Source: Phocoena phocoena (taxonomy: Eukaryota > Chordata > Mammalia > Artiodactyla > Phocoenidae). From it: 64,000 nt of DNA. Below the pieces are notes generated by a model. That model searched no databases. It saw only the letters and a list, made by a program, of their open reading frames with translations, and was not told the origin of the DNA. Positions 36,315 to 49,175 of this stretch are shown here, in pieces. The translations under genes and the position numbers were made by a program. The stretch covers positions 136,132,263 through 136,196,262 of the forward strand of contig NC_089221.1 of NCBI RefSeq assembly GCF_963924675.1, written 5' to 3'. The first letter of the stretch is position 1. Every line of letters begins with the position of its first letter.

Positions 36315-36633
36315 AAAACAACAAGAGTGTGTCCCAAAAGAGTAGACTACTGCTTGCAGTACTTACTGTACCCAGAGGGGAGCTAATAATCTTGGCAGGG
36401 GAACCGTATATCATGCTGTCACCATAGAAAAGCCTACAGACACCCTGATGATGGTGGCCAATAAGACCGGCTGGACTCCTGTTTACTTCCAAAGGCTCTT
36501 GACTCAGTGACCATCATGATCCTTCATCACCACTGACCCTGGACTGTCTGGGAGCTGAGCGGGCAGGATCCTGACACCTGGTGCTGTTTTTACGTTAATT
36601 CAGGGGCCTAATGGAAGAAAGCGCAGACTGTTG
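36315..36633 (+). pseudogene. Possible retroviral env-like remnant, copy 2
   Basis: This is the counterpart of 4176-4494, with the same isolated C-C-F-Y piece near 36577-36594 followed by a stop. Tentative. Confidence 0.33.
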
Positions 36634-36695
36634 GTCAGAGCATCTAGGCTGGCAGAAACGGTCAGTCAGAGCATCTAGGCTGGCAGAAACGGTCA
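36634..36695. repeat. Perfect 31 bp tandem duplication, copy 2
   Basis: Two identical 31-base units begin at 36634 and 36665, as in copy 1. Confidence 0.9.
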
Positions 36696-37038
36696 GCCTA
36701 AGGTGGCCGAACAAATGTGGGGCGGGGTGAAACTGGACCTCACAGCGCCACTGCACATCTCCTTTCTGGACCCTTAAAGGTCATTAGAATCTATAACACT
36801 TCCAATACTGGTGCTCAGGCGGACGAGCAGGGAGGCAGGAGGCCTGGGGACAATCAACGTCACCTGGAGGCTGCTGGGGAGAAGTTCTGACCCTCGCCCA
36901 CGGGTATGAAGCCTCCTAACTCAGCACTCAGCAGTTACAGAAGAAGGGTCTGCACCCGCAGCACTCCAAGAATGAGGAAAGGGACAAAAGGCAGAAGAGA
37001 AGTTTGTCCCAGGCAAAGCCCCTTAAAAATGCCTGGGA
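36696..37038. other. No recognisable feature
   Basis: This is the counterpart of 4557-4899, and nothing is recognised in it. Confidence 0.4.
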
Positions 37039-37474
37039 GATGAAAATAGAATCTGGGCAATAAAATAAAGTCTAACCTTTCTTATCCTTTGTGCTTTGTC
37101 TAATTTCAGGTGCTCCTAGGGTCCCGCATACAGAGGTTCCACACCCGGCATTTCAGACCAGATTTCCTAGAGCAGAATGGCTCGATGACACTTCAGCTCC
37201 TGGGGCCCAGTTCAGACTCCGTGACATAGAGCCTGAGCTGCAGCCAACCAGGTCCTCGAGAGCTCAGCCCCCTCCCTCCCAGTGACTCTGACAGGATCTC
37301 TACACAGCAGCCCAGCCCACAGCCCACAGGGTAGCACCTCTCCATTCTCTGATCAAAATATAAAGTTTCCTTTGCTTTTGAACCAAACTCAGTCTCGATC
37401 TATTGGCTCCAATGACACTGGGCAGGGGGACACTTGTTGGCGTCCACTCTGGAGGATCAGTAACAGAAATTGAG
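37039..37474 (+). repeat. Candidate retroviral LTR-like segment, copy 2
   Basis: This is the counterpart of 4900-5335, with the same AATAAA-type signal, pyrimidine-AG stretch and aatataaag box. Family and exact borders are unknown. Confidence 0.4.
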
Positions 37475-37778
37475 AACATTGTAACTTCAATGAACAGATG
37501 TGTGAGCCAAACTGTAATTAACATAGAACAGTGTATAAGGCTCGGGTAAAATAAGATGTTTCTAACACTTCCATTTGATATTTCCATCACTTTCTTATAA
37601 GCAAGTTCAGTGAAAAGGTTTGTCTTCTTTGTCAGGTCAATATTAGAGAAACAAAGTGATTTCTTTCCAAGGATGTACATCTAATAATCTTGGTTAAAGC
37701 TTCAATCTTGTTTTAAATGCTTTTGCATTGAAAATGATACCTCTCTTTCAGCTCCCCCATTTCTGAGAAGCATAAAAT
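37475..37778. other. No recognisable feature
   Basis: This is the counterpart of 5336-5639: A/T-rich, with nothing assigned. Confidence 0.4.
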
Positions 37779-37969
37779 CTTATAATTTATTATTACCAAA
37801 GGGAAATGGTAGGAGGAGGGATAAATTAACAGTTTGGGATTAACACATACACACTGCTATGTATGAAATCATCAGCAAGGAACTACTGTATAGCACAGGG
37901 AACTACACTCAATATTTTGCAATAACCTATAAGGGGAAATGATCTGAAAAAGAATAGATATTTTTATTG
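37779..37969 (+). mobile_element. LINE-1 3'UTR fragment, copy 2
   Basis: This is the counterpart of 5640-5830, including the ctactgtatagcacaggga phrase. Confidence 0.75.
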
Positions 37970-38178
37970 ACATCATCCATCAATGACAGTAAAAATGGAA
38001 TCTAAGGGAAGACAGTGGTGAGTGCTTGTGACCCTGAAGACTTCAATCATCTAAAGTTTGGACTCTGCCTACTTCCCAAGGCCCTTAATGAACATATGTG
38101 TAGCCGTAGCTTAAAAAATTCCCCAGATTGGGTTGCGCAGAGACACTGATATTTAAAATCCCCTGGTGTTCTCCTCAC
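37970..38178. other. No recognisable feature before satellite edge, copy 2
   Basis: This is the counterpart of 5831-6039. No repeat or gene is recognised. Confidence 0.4.
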
Positions 38179-38760
38179 ATGAATGGGACCCTTCCTACAC
38201 CTAAAACATGCCTGTCACACCCAGAGGATGGTATACCGTCTGATCGGGAAAAGTTTGGAAAAGGCATCTCATCTCCTCATCTCTTGGTGCTAGGGTTCAC
38301 CACTCCAGCGTCTTTACTAACAGTCTCCCCACTTGGAGATGTCAGCACTGTCAACATCCTGTTGCATACAGTTTGGAATTTGTCCAGAGGATGAAGCAGA
38401 AGGAGGAGGAACAATGAGAGACAAGTCCTAGGTGTTCGGACAGGCACATGTCACTCTAATTTCCAATCAGGAAGACGAATTGACCAAAGGCTAGGGTTGC
38501 CCATGGAAACAGAATAGGGCTTGAGGAATCCTGATGCTTTGTGGCCAGTTCCCATAAACACAAGTTGGAAAATGGAACTCAGGGGCACTAAAATTCACGA
38601 AACTGCAGAATTGAAAATATCTATCACTGAAAAATGTCTTGAGGAAAGTCAGAGAAAAGGACTTGTAAGCAACGGAGAATGGCAGCAAAGGGATTGGAAG
38701 AGGTAGAAAGGACTCGCCATTAAGCACAAGAAAAGGGGCTGAACATTGCCAACATTGCAG
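38179..38760 (+). repeat. Edge half-monomer, array 2
   Basis: This is the diverged non-L1 part, nearly identical to 6040-6621 and far less similar to the inner monomers. Confidence 0.8.
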
Positions 38761-40495
38761 TTGGCCAAAAAGGGTGTATGCGTCTTTGTCCGTATATATT
38801 CAAGAAAAGGGCATACACTTTTTTAGCCAACCAAACAGGTGGGCACTGGAAATCAATACTACAAAACATATCACTTTGCATCAGTCAGAAGAGCCGTCCT
38901 CATAAAGTGTAAACACCAGAAATGCAGGACAGGGCAAGGAGAAAAGGGAGCCCTGTGAGTCTTATAGTGGAAATGTATATTGCCAACGGTCACTCTGGAT
39001 AAGTGTATTGTGTTTACTAAAGCATCTAAAAAATGAGCTACCGAGCACAGGGAACTTGCACTCATGGACGTTTATCTTGGGAAAAACAAAAATCGACAGG
39101 ACACAGGCACCCCAATGTTTACCACCTCTCTGTTTAAAAGATCCTCGATTAGGATATAACTTAAATGTATCTGCAGAGAAAAAACGGATAGAGATGTGGT
39201 GCTTATGTAGAGTGGAATATTACTCAGCCTGGAAATCAATGAAATACGGCCAGTTATAACAACTCCAGAGGAGTTACGTGTGATCATTCAAAGTCACATA
39301 ATTCAAAAAGAAAAAGACATAAGATATTACTAATACATGGAATGTTAACATGGCTACACATGAACTGAATTACAAAAGAGAAGAGGGTTTCAAATTAAGA
39401 AAACCAACTTATGCTTCCTTAAGGGGAAAGGTGAGTTGGGGTGCTGCATAAAACCAGAGATTGAAATTAGCACAGATACCATTCCAAAAGGCAAATATGT
39501 AATACTCAAGGCCTACTCCTTGCTCAACGAAATGGACTCAACACGCCATATTCAATGCCTAAGAATATACCGGATTACAAAGAATCTTAAAACCCATGGA
39601 CTTATATGTCTCTGTAAGAGAATCAAGCATGTGTACAGCGGCCGAAACGCAGCAGTGAAAATCCGATAAATCCCATTATCAAAATAAATTTCAAAAACAA
39701 AACACAAAGATAGTGAAATAGAGAGCAATTCTTAAATAATTCACTCAGGGCATGTGATGCAACCGGGATTGACCACATCTACACCCAGAGTTGGTTGAGA
39801 CATAAGGCTGGACACTTCAGGCTGATAGCATTGGTGAGTTTCGGTGAGCAAATGCAGACCCTTTGAAGTCATACTGCATGGTACCCATTCCATGGGTCCC
39901 AACTCTCCAGGATCAAGGAATTCTTCCTCCAGCTAAAACATGCATGGGAAACCCAGAGTATCGTCCACTGTGTGATTGGGAAACGATTTAAAATGCATCT
40001 CAATTTTCGTATCCTGGTCCTCGGGTTCACCGTTCCAGATGCTTTACTAACAATCTCCCCGCTTGGAGAGTCAGTGCCTTTAACCTCCTCTTTGGCACAG
40101 CTTGCAATTTCTGTGCAAGATGAACAGGAATAGGGAGAACCAATGAGAGACTGGCTATAGGTGTCTGCACGGGCAAATGTAACGCTCATTTCCCACCAGG
40201 AAGAGGAATTAACAAAAGGCTCAGCGTGCCCTGCCGGAAACAGATTAGGGCCTGAAGCAATCCGGCGGTTTTGTGCCCAGCTCACAAGAAAGCGAGTTGA
40301 AGAAAGGAGCTCAGGGGCACTGTAATTCACAAACCTGCAGAGTTATAAATGACAGTATCCTCCAAAAATATATTGAAGTAAGCCTGCGAAGGGGACTTGA
40401 AAGACGGGCAGAATTTCAGGAAAACGATTGAAGCGGGTAGACTGGAATTGCCCTGAAAGCATAGGAAAAGAGGCAGAACGTCGACAATGATGCAC
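38761..40495 (+). repeat. Satellite monomer 1 of array 2 (diverged)
   Basis: Length is 1735. The palindrome shows the same paired change and lost base as 6622-6693. The L1 half is near-identical to copy 1 until about 39469 and then looks like ordinary array sequence. Confidence 0.9.
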
Positions 40496-42242
40496 TTGGC
40501 CAAAAAGTGCGTATGCGTTTTTTCCTGAATATATTCAGGAAAAAACGCATACGCCCTTTTTGGCCAACCAAGCAAGCCTGTAAAGGAAATCTGCACTACA
40601 ATGAAGTCTCACTGCCCCCCGGGCAAAAGGGCCATCTGAAAACAGTGTAAAATCCAGAAAGGTAGGACAGGATATGGAGAACAGGGAGCCTTGTTATGCT
40701 GATTGGCAGGATATAAATTGCCAGCAGCCACCCTGGAGAAGTGTATGGTGTTTCCTGAAACACGTAAGAAACAAAGCAACACAGCCTATGGCACTTCCAC
40801 TTATGGTCCTATAGCTTACGGAAATTAAAATCAAAAACAGACAGTCCCCCCATTATTTGGGACGGCTGTGTTCACAAGAAGCTCGTCTACAGTATCAGGT
40901 AAATATCCCAGAAAGCAAAAAATGGATAAAGAAGTTGTGGCACGTACGTACAATGCAATATCACTCAGCAATGACATCTGTGTCATCAGGCCCGTAGCGG
41001 CATAGTGAGTGGATGCAGGTAGGGTGATTCTACGTGAACTACGTCACACAGAAAAAGAAACATCATAAGATATCACTAATACACGGAATGTAAACTTGAC
41101 TACACATGAACTGAATTACAAAACAGAACAGGGTCTCAAATTTAGAAAACCAACTAGTGCTTGCTTATGGGGAAAGGTGCGTTGGGGTGCTGTATAAAAC
41201 CAGAGACTGAAATTAGCACAGATAACATTCCATAAGCCAAATATGTAATAGACAAGACCTACTCCTTGCTCAACGAAATGGACCCAACACCACATGTTCA
41301 ACGCCTAGGAATATACCTGACTAGGAAGAATCTTAAAACCCATGGATATATATGTCTCCGTAAGAGAATCAAGCGTGTGTACAGCGGACGAAACACAGCA
41401 GTGAAAATCCGATAAATCCCATTATCCAAATAAATTTCGAAAACAAAACACAAAGACAGTGAAATAGAGAGCAATTCTTAAATAATTCACTCAGGGCATG
41501 TGATGCAACCGGGATTGACCACATCTACACCCAGAGCTGGTTGAGACATAAGCCTGGACACTTCAGGCTGATAGCATTGGTGAGTTTCGGTGAGCAAATG
41601 CAGACCCTTTGAAGTCATACTGCATGGTACCTATTCCATGGGTCCCAACTCTCCAGTTTCAAGGGATTCTTCCTCCAGCTAAAACATGCATGGGAAACCC
41701 ACAGTATGGTCCACAGTGTGATTGGGAAACGATTTAAAATGCATCTCAGTTTTCGTATCCTGGTCCTCGGATTCACCATTCCAGATGCTTTACTAACACT
41801 CTCCCCGCTTGGAGAGTCAGTGCCTTTAACCTCCTGTTTGGCACAGCTTGCAATTTCTGTGCAAGACGTACAGGAATAGGGAGAACCAATGAGAGACTAG
41901 CTATAGGTGTCTGCACGGGCAAATGTAACGCTCATTTCCCACCAGGAAGAGGAATTAACAAAAGGCTCAGCGTGCCCTGCCGGAAACAGATTAGGGCCTG
42001 AAGCAATCCTGCGAATTTGTGCCCAGCTCACAAGAAAGCGAGTTGAAGAAAGGAGCTCAGGGGCACTGTAATTCACAAACCTGCAGAGTTATAAATGACA
42101 GCTATCCTCCAAAAATATATTGAAGTAAGCCTGCGAAGGGGACTTGAAAGCGGGGCAGAATTTCAGGAAAACGATTGCAGGGGGTAGACTGGAATTGCCC
42201 TGAAAGCATAAGAAAAGAGGCACAACGTCGACAATGATGCAC
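40496..42242 (+). repeat. Satellite monomer 2 of array 2
   Basis: Length is 1747. It is variant B. It has a single mismatch in the left palindrome arm (agtgcg) and no matching change in the right arm. Confidence 0.92.
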
Positions 42243-43988
42243 TTGGCCAAAAAGGGCGTATGCGTTTATTCCTGAATATATTCAGGAAAAAACGCATACG
42301 CCCTTTTTGGCCAACAAAGCAAGCCTGTAAAGGAAATCTGCACTACAATGAAGTCTCACTGCCACTCGGGCAAAAGGGCCATCTGAAAAAAGTGTAAAAT
42401 CCAGAAAGGTAGGACAGGATATGGAGAACAGGAAGCCTTGTTATGCTGATTGGCAGGATGTAAATTGCAAGCAGCTACCCTGGAGAAGTGTATGGTGTTT
42501 CCTGAAACACATGAGAAAAAAAGCAACACAGCCTATGGCACTTCCACTTATGGTCCTATAGCTTACGGAATTTAAAATCAAAAACAGACAGCCACCCCAA
42601 TATTTGGGACGGCTGTGTTCACAAGAAGCTCGTCTACAGTATCAGGTAAATATCCCAAAACGCAAAAAATGGATAAAGAATTTGTGGCACGTACATACAA
42701 TGCAATATCACTCAGCAATGAAATCTGTGTCATCAGGCCCGTAGCGGCATAGTGAGTGGATGCAGGTACGGTGATTCTACGTGAACTACGTCACACAGAA
42801 AAAGAAACATCATAAGTTATCACTAATACACGGAATGTAAACTTGACTACACATGAACTGAATTACAAAACAGGACAGGGTCGCAGATTTAGAAAACCAA
42901 CTAGTGCTTGCTTATGGGGAAAGGTGCATTGTAGTGCTGCATAAAACCAGAGACTGAAATTAGCACAGATAACTTTCCATAAGCCAAATATGTAATAGAC
43001 AAGACCTACTCCTTGCCCATTGAAATGGACCCAAAACCACATATTCAACGCCTAGGAATATACCTGACTAGGAAGAATCTTAAAACCCATGGATATATAT
43101 GTCTCCATAAGAGAACCAAGCATTTGTACAGCGGCCGAAACGCAGCAGTGAAAATCTGATAAATCCCATTATCAAAATAAATTTCGAAAACAAAACACAA
43201 AGACAGTGAAATAGAGAGCAATTCTTAAATAATTCACTCAGGGCATGTGATGCAACCGGGATTGACCACATCGGCACCCAGAGCTGGTTGAGACATAAGG
43301 CTGGACCCTTCAGGCTGATAGCATTGGTGAGTTTCGGTGAGCAAATGCAGACCCTTTGAAGTCATACTGCATGGTACCCATTCCATGGGTCCCAACTCTC
43401 CAGGTTCAAGGGATTCTTCCTCCAGCTAAAACATGCATGGGAAACCCACAGTATGGTCCACCGTGTGATTGGGAAACGATTTAAAATGCATCTCAGTTTT
43501 CGTATCCTGGTCCTCCGATTCACCATTCCAGATGCTTTACTAACACTCTCCCCGCTTGGAGAGTCAGTGCCTTTAACCTCCTGTTTGGCACAGCTTGCAA
43601 TTTCTGTGCAAGATGAACAGGAATAGGGAGAACCAATGAGAGACTAGCTGTAGGTGTCTGCACGGGCAAATGTAACGCTCATTTCCCACCAGGAAGAGGA
43701 ATTAACCAAAGGCTCAGCGTGCCCTGCTGGAAACAGATTAGTGCCTGAAGCAATCCTGCGGTTTTGTGCCCAGCTCACAAGAAAGCGAGTTGAAGAAAGG
43801 AGCTCAGGGACACTGTAATTCACAAACCTGCAGAGTTATAAATGACAGCTATCTTCCAAAAGTATATTGAAGTAAGCCTGGGAAGGGGACTTGAAAGCGG
43901 GGCAGAATTTCAGGAAAACGATTGCAGGGGGTAGACTGGAATTGCCCTGAAAGCATAGGAAAAGAGGCACAACGTCGACAATGATGCA
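42243..43988 (+). repeat. Satellite monomer 3 of array 2
   Basis: Length is 1746. It is variant B, and the palindrome has one T-to-A mismatch near 42268. Confidence 0.92.
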
Positions 43989-45733
43989 CTTGGCCAAAAA
44001 GGGCGTATGTGTTTTTCCTGAATATATTCAGGAAAAAATGCATACGCCCTTTTTGGCCAACCAAGCAAGCCTGTAAAGGAAATCTGCACTACAATAAAAT
44101 CTCACTGCCCCCTGGGCCAAAGGGACATCTGAAAAAGTGTAAAATCCGGAAAGGTAGGACAGGATATGGAGAACAGGGAGCCTTGCTATTCTGATTGTCA
44201 GGATGTAAATTGTGAACAGCCACCCTGAAGAAGTGTATGGTGTTTCCTGAAACACGTAAGAAATAAAGCAACACAGCCTATGGCAATTGCACTTATGGTC
44301 CTATTGCTTAGGGAAATTAAAATCAAAAACAGAGAGCCACCCCAAAGTTTGGGACGGCTGTGTTCCCAAGAAGCTCGTCTACAGTACCAGGTAAATATCC
44401 CAGAAAGCAAAAAATGGATAAAGAAGTTGTGGCACGTACGTGCAGTGCAATATCACTCAGCAATGAAATCTGTGTCATCAGGCCCATAGCGGCATAGTGA
44501 GTGGATGCAGGTACGGTGATTCTACGTGAACTACGTCACACAGAAAAAGAAACATCATAAGATATCACTAATACACGGAATGTAAATTTGACTACACATG
44601 AACTTAATTACAAAACGGAACAGGGTCGCAAATTTAGAAAACCAACTAGTGCTTGCTTATGGGGAAAGGTGCCCTGGGGTGCTGCATAAAACCAGAGACT
44701 GAAATTAGCACAGATTACTTTCCATAAGCCAAATATGTAATAGACAAGACCTACTCCTTGCTCAACGAAATGGACCCATCACCACATATTCAACGCCTAG
44801 GAATATACCTGACTAGGAAGAATCTTAAAACCCATGGATATATATGTCTCCGTAAGAGAATCAAGCGTGTGTACAGCGGCCGAAACGCAGCAGTGAAAAT
44901 CTGATAAATCCCATTATCAAAATAAATTTCGTAAACAAAACACAAAGACAGTGAAATAGAGACCAATTCTTAAATAATTCACTCAGGGCATGTGATGCAA
45001 CCGGGATTGACCACATGTACACCCAGAGCTGGTTGAGACATAAGGCTGGACACTTCAGGCTGATAGCATTGGCGAGTTTCGGTGAGCAAATGCAGACCCT
45101 TTGAAGTCATACTGCATGGTACCCATTCCATGGGTCCCAACTCTCCAGGTTCAAGGGATTCTTCCTCCAGCTAAAACATGCATGGGAAACCCACAGTATG
45201 GTCCACCGTGTGATTGGGAAATGATTTAAAATGCATCTCAGTTTTCGTATCCTGGTCCTCGGTTTCACCATTCCAGATGCTTTACTAACACTCTCCCCAC
45301 TTGGAGAGTCAGTGCCTTTAACCTCCAGTTTGGCACAGCTTGCAATTTCTGTGCAAGATGAACAGGAATAGGGGAACCAATGAGAGACTAGCTATAGGTG
45401 TCTGCACGGGCAAATGTAATGCTCATTTCCCACCAGGAACAGGAATTAACCAAAGGCTCAGCGTGCCCTGCCAGAAACAGATTAGGGCTTGAAGCAATCC
45501 TGCGGTTTTGTGCCCAGCTCACAAGAAAGCGAGTTGAAGAAAGGAGCTCAGGGTCACTGTAATTCACAAACCTGCAGAGTTATAAATGACAGCTATCCTC
45601 CAAAAATATATTGAAGTAAGCCTGCGAAAGGGACTTGAAAGTGGGGCAGCATTTCAGGAAAACGATTGCAGGGGGTAGACTGGAATTGCCCTGAAAGCAT
45701 AGGAAAATAGGCAGAACGTCGACAATGATGCAC
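43989..45733 (+). repeat. Satellite monomer 4 of array 2
   Basis: Length is 1745. It is variant A. The left arm of the palindrome has a shortened T run and a tgtg core. Confidence 0.92.
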
Positions 45734-46676
45734 TTGGTCAAAATGGGCGTATGCGTTTTTTCCTGAATATATTCAGGAAAAAACGCATACGCCCTTTTTG
45801 GCCAACCAAGCAAGCCTGTAAAGTAAATCTGCACTACAATGAAGTCTCACTGCCCCCCGGGCAAAAGGGCCATCTGAAAAAAGTGTAAAATGCAGAAAGG
45901 TAGGACAGGATATGGAGAACAGGGAGCCTTGTTATGCTGATTGACAGGATGTAAATTGTCAGCAGCCACCCTGGAGAAGTGTATGGTGTTTCCTGAAACA
46001 CGTAAGAAACAAAGCAAAGCAGCCTATGGCACTTCCATTTATGGTCCTATAGCTTACGGAATTTAAAATCAAAAACAGACAGCCACCACAATATTTGGGA
46101 CGGCTGTGTTCACAAGAAGCTTGTCTACAGTATCAGGTAAATATCCCAGAAAGCAAAAAATGGATAAAGAAGTTGTGGTACGTACGTACAATGCAATATC
46201 ACTCAGCAATGAAATCTGTGTCATCAGGCCCGTAGCGGCATAGTGAGTGGATGCAGGTACGGTGATTCTACGTGAACTACGTCACACAGAAAAAGAAACA
46301 TCATAAGATATCACTAATACACGGAATGTAAACTTGACTACACATGAACTGAATTACAAAACAGAACAGGGTCTCAGATTTAGAAAACCAACTAGTGCTT
46401 GCTTATGGGGAAAGGTGCGTGGGGGTGCTGCATAAAACCAGAGACTGAAATTAGCACAGATAACTTTCCATAAGCCAAATATGTAATAGACAAGATCTAC
46501 TCCTTGCTCAACGAAATTTACCCAACACCACATATTCAACGCCTAGGAATATACCTGATTAGGAAGAATCTTAAAACCCATGGATATATATGTCTTCCTA
46601 AGAGAATCAAGCATGTGTACAGCGGCCAAAACGCAGCAGTGAAAATCCGATAAATCCCATTATCAAAATAAATTTC

Positions 46677-46689
46677 AAAACAAAACACA
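46677..46689. repeat. Target-site duplication, left copy (full-length L1)
   Basis: aaaacaaaacaca here is repeated at 54326-54338 after the L1 tail. The preceding tttc / aaaa junction fits the usual L1 endonuclease preference (TTTT/A-like on the other strand). The leading A's merge with the poly(A) on the right, so only the last nine bases are certain. Confidence 0.85.
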
Positions 46690-46699
46690 GGTTTAGGGG

Positions 46700-46709
46700 A
46701 AGATGGCGG
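46700..46709 (+). promoter_or_regulatory. Predicted YY1-type site at L1 5' end
   Basis: aagatggcgg lies about ten bases from the L1 start. Position and core resemble the YY1 site of human L1. Binding here is inferred. Confidence 0.6.
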
Positions 46710-47346
46710 AAGAGTAAGACGCGGAGATCGCCTTCCTCCCCACGGATACACCAGAAATACATCCACACGTGGAACAACTCCTACAGAACTCCTACTGAAG
46801 GCTGGCAGAAGACCTCAGACCTCCCAAAAGGCAAGAAACTCCCCACGTAACTGGGTAGGGCAAAAGAAAAAACAGAGACAAAAGAATAAGGACGGAACCT
46901 GCACCAGTGGGAGGGAGCTGTGAAGGAGGAAAAGTTTCCACACACTAGGAAGCCCCTCCGCGGGCGGAGACTGCGGGAGGCAGAGGGGGGAGTTTCGGGA
47001 CCGCGGAGTAGTGCACAGTGACGGGTGCGGAGGGCAAAGCGGGGAGATTCCTGCACAGACGATCGGTGCCGACCAGCACTCACCAACCCGAGAGGCTTGC
47101 TGCTCACCCACCGGGGCGGGCGGGGCTGCGAGCTGAGGCTCCGGTTTTGGTTTTGGACGGAGCTCAGGGAGAGGACTGGGGTTGGCGGCTTGAACATAGC
47201 CTGAAGGGGTTAGTGCACCACGACTAGCCGGGAGGGAGTTCGGGGAAAAGCCTGCACCAGCTGAAGAGGCAAGAGACTTTTTCTTCCCTCTTTGTTTCCT
47301 GGTGCGCGAGGAGAGGGGTTTAAGAGCGCTGCTTAAAGGAACTCCA

Positions 47347-47513
47347 GAGACGGGCGCGAGCCGCGGCTAAAAGCGCGAACCCCAGAGACGGGCGCGAGCC
47401 GCGGCTGAGGGCGTGAGCCCCCGAGACGGGCGCGAGCCGCGGCTGAAAGCGCAAACCCCAGAGACGGGCGCGAGCCGCGGCTAAAACCGCGGAGCCCAGA
47501 GACGGGCGGGAGA
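47347..47513 (+). repeat. 38 bp tandem repeat in the L1 5'UTR
   Basis: Units begin with gagacgggcgcgagccgcgg (the last slightly changed) at 47347, 47385, 47423, 47461 and 47499, an exact 38-base step and about 4.4 copies. Each unit is rich in CpG. Tandem monomers in the promoter are known for mouse L1 types. Here they form a short block inside a longer 5'UTR. Confidence 0.92.
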
Positions 47514-48005
47514 CGCTAAGGCTGCTGCTGCCGCCACCAAGGGGCCTGTGTGCGAGCACAGGTCACTCTCCACACCCCTCTTCCGCGGAGCCTGTGCAGC
47601 CCGCCACTGCCAGGTTCCCGGGATCCAGGGACAACTTCCCCGGGACAGCGCACGGCGGGCCTCAGGCTGGTGCAACGTCACTCCGGCCTCTGCCGCAACG
47701 TCACGCTGCCTCTGCTGCCGCAGGCCAGCCCCGCACGCAGTGCCCCTCCTTCCCCCATCCCCCAACCCCCGGCCTGAGTGAGCCGGAGGCCCCGAATCAG
47801 CGGCTCCTTTAACCCCGTCCTGTCTGAGCGAAAAAACAGACGCCCACCAGCGACCTACACGCAGAGGCAGGGCCATATCCAAAGCTGAGCTCCTGTGAGC
47901 TGTGAGAACAAAGAAGAGAAAGGGAAATCTCCCCCAGCAGCCACAGAAGCAGCGGATTAAAGCTCCACAATCAACTTGATATACCCTGCATCTGTGGAAT
48001 ACCTG

Positions 48006-48460
48006 AATAGACAAGGAATGATCCCAAATTGAAGAGGTGGAATTTAGGAGCGAGATCTATGATTTTTTTCCCTTTTCCTCTTTTGGTGAATGTGTACGTG
48101 TATGCTTCTGTGTGACATCTAGTCTGTATACTCTAGCTTCCACCATTTGTCCTAGGGCTCTATCCGTCCATGACTTTTTTTTAAAAATTCCTTTTCTTAA
48201 TAATTAAGTTTAATTGTAATAACTTTATTATACTTTACCTTCGTTCTTTCTTTCTTTCCTTCCTTCCCTCCCTCCTTTAGACAACGAATCACCCCAAATT
48301 GAGGAGGTGGTCTCAGGGAGCAGGATTTATGATTTTTCCCCCTTTACCTCTTTTTGTGAAGGTGTATGTGTATGCTTCTGTGTAAGATTTTCTCTGTATA
48401 GCTTTGCTTCCAACATTTGTTCTAAGGTTCTATCCATCCCTTTTTTTTTTCTAAATATTA
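48006..48460 (+). repeat. Imperfect ~270 bp duplication in the L1 5'UTR with pyrimidine tract
   Basis: The stretch from about 48014 (ccaaattgaagaggtgg) matches that from about 48285 (ccaaattgaggaggtgg). Shared phrases follow, such as gtgtatgcttctgtgt (with a C variant) and a late 'tctatcc(g/a)tcc'. A T/C-rich run (48240-48280) separates the two halves. Confidence 0.8.
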
Positions 48461-48499
48461 TTTAATTCAATAACTATATTATACTTTATTTTATTTTTA

Positions 48500-48660
48500 C
48501 TGTATCATCTTTCTTTCTGTCTTTTTTTCCTTCTTTCCCTCCTTCCTTCCTTCCTCCCTCCCTCCCTCCTTTCTTTCCTTCTTTGCTTCTTTCTTCCTTC
48601 CTTCCTTTCCTCCTTTCCCTCTTTCTTTACTCATACTTCTACTAATTCTCCCTACTTTTT
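48500..48660 (+). repeat. Long polypyrimidine tract in the L1 5'UTR
   Basis: The strand is almost only T and C, built of cttt/cctt/ccct simple repeats. It follows the duplicated block and precedes the ORF1 leader. Confidence 0.85.
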
Positions 48661-49175
48661 CTCCCTTTTATTCTGAGCTGTGTGGATGAAAGGCTCTTGG
48701 TGCTCCAGCCAGGAGTCAGGGCTCTGCCTCTGAGGTAGGAGAGCCAACTTCAGGACACTGGTCAACAAGAGACCTCCCAGCTCCACATAATATTAAACGG
48801 TGGAAATATCCCAGAGACCTCCATCTTAACACCAGCACCCAGCTTCACTCAACGACCAGCAAGCCACAGTGCTGGACAACCTATGCCAAACAACTAGCAA
48901 AACAGGAACACAACCCCACCCATTAGCAGAGAGGCTGCCTAAAATCATAATAAGGCCACAGACACCCCAAAACACACCAACAGACGTGAACCTGCCCACT
49001 AGAGAGACAAGATCCAGCCTCATCCAGCACAACACAGGCACTAGTCCCCTCCACCAGGAAGCCTACACAACCCACTGAAACAACCTTAGCCACTGGAGAC
49101 AGACATCAAAAACAACGGGAACTACGAACCTGCAGCCTGCAAAAAGGAGACCCCAAACACAGTAAGATAAGCAAA

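Larger units (their letters stand above)
32138..39469 (+). repeat. Segmental duplication, copy 2
   Basis: This is the second copy of 1-7330, same strand, with the extra 'ag' after about 34762 as the only clear length difference that I found. Single-base differences are scattered (for example 951 versus 33088, and 3033 versus 35162). Similarity drops after about 39469 as the array begins. Confidence 0.95.
46690..49175 (+). promoter_or_regulatory. LINE-1 5'UTR with internal promoter region
   Basis: This is untranslated sequence before ORF1. The first 1.2 kb are GC-rich and CpG-rich, as for L1 internal promoters. An aagatggcgg core at 46700-46709, right at the 5' end, matches the kind of YY1 site known to set the start site in human L1. 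The rest holds a 38 bp tandem repeat, a roughly 270 bp imperfect duplication and pyrimidine tracts, listed separately. A minus-strand frame of 177 codons at 47481-48014 is open, but I see no domain in it. Confidence 0.85.

Noticed and set aside
47481..48014. A minus-strand 177-codon frame in the L1 5'UTR as an antisense protein
   Set aside because: GC-rich sequence with few stops gives such frames by chance, and no domain or support was seen.
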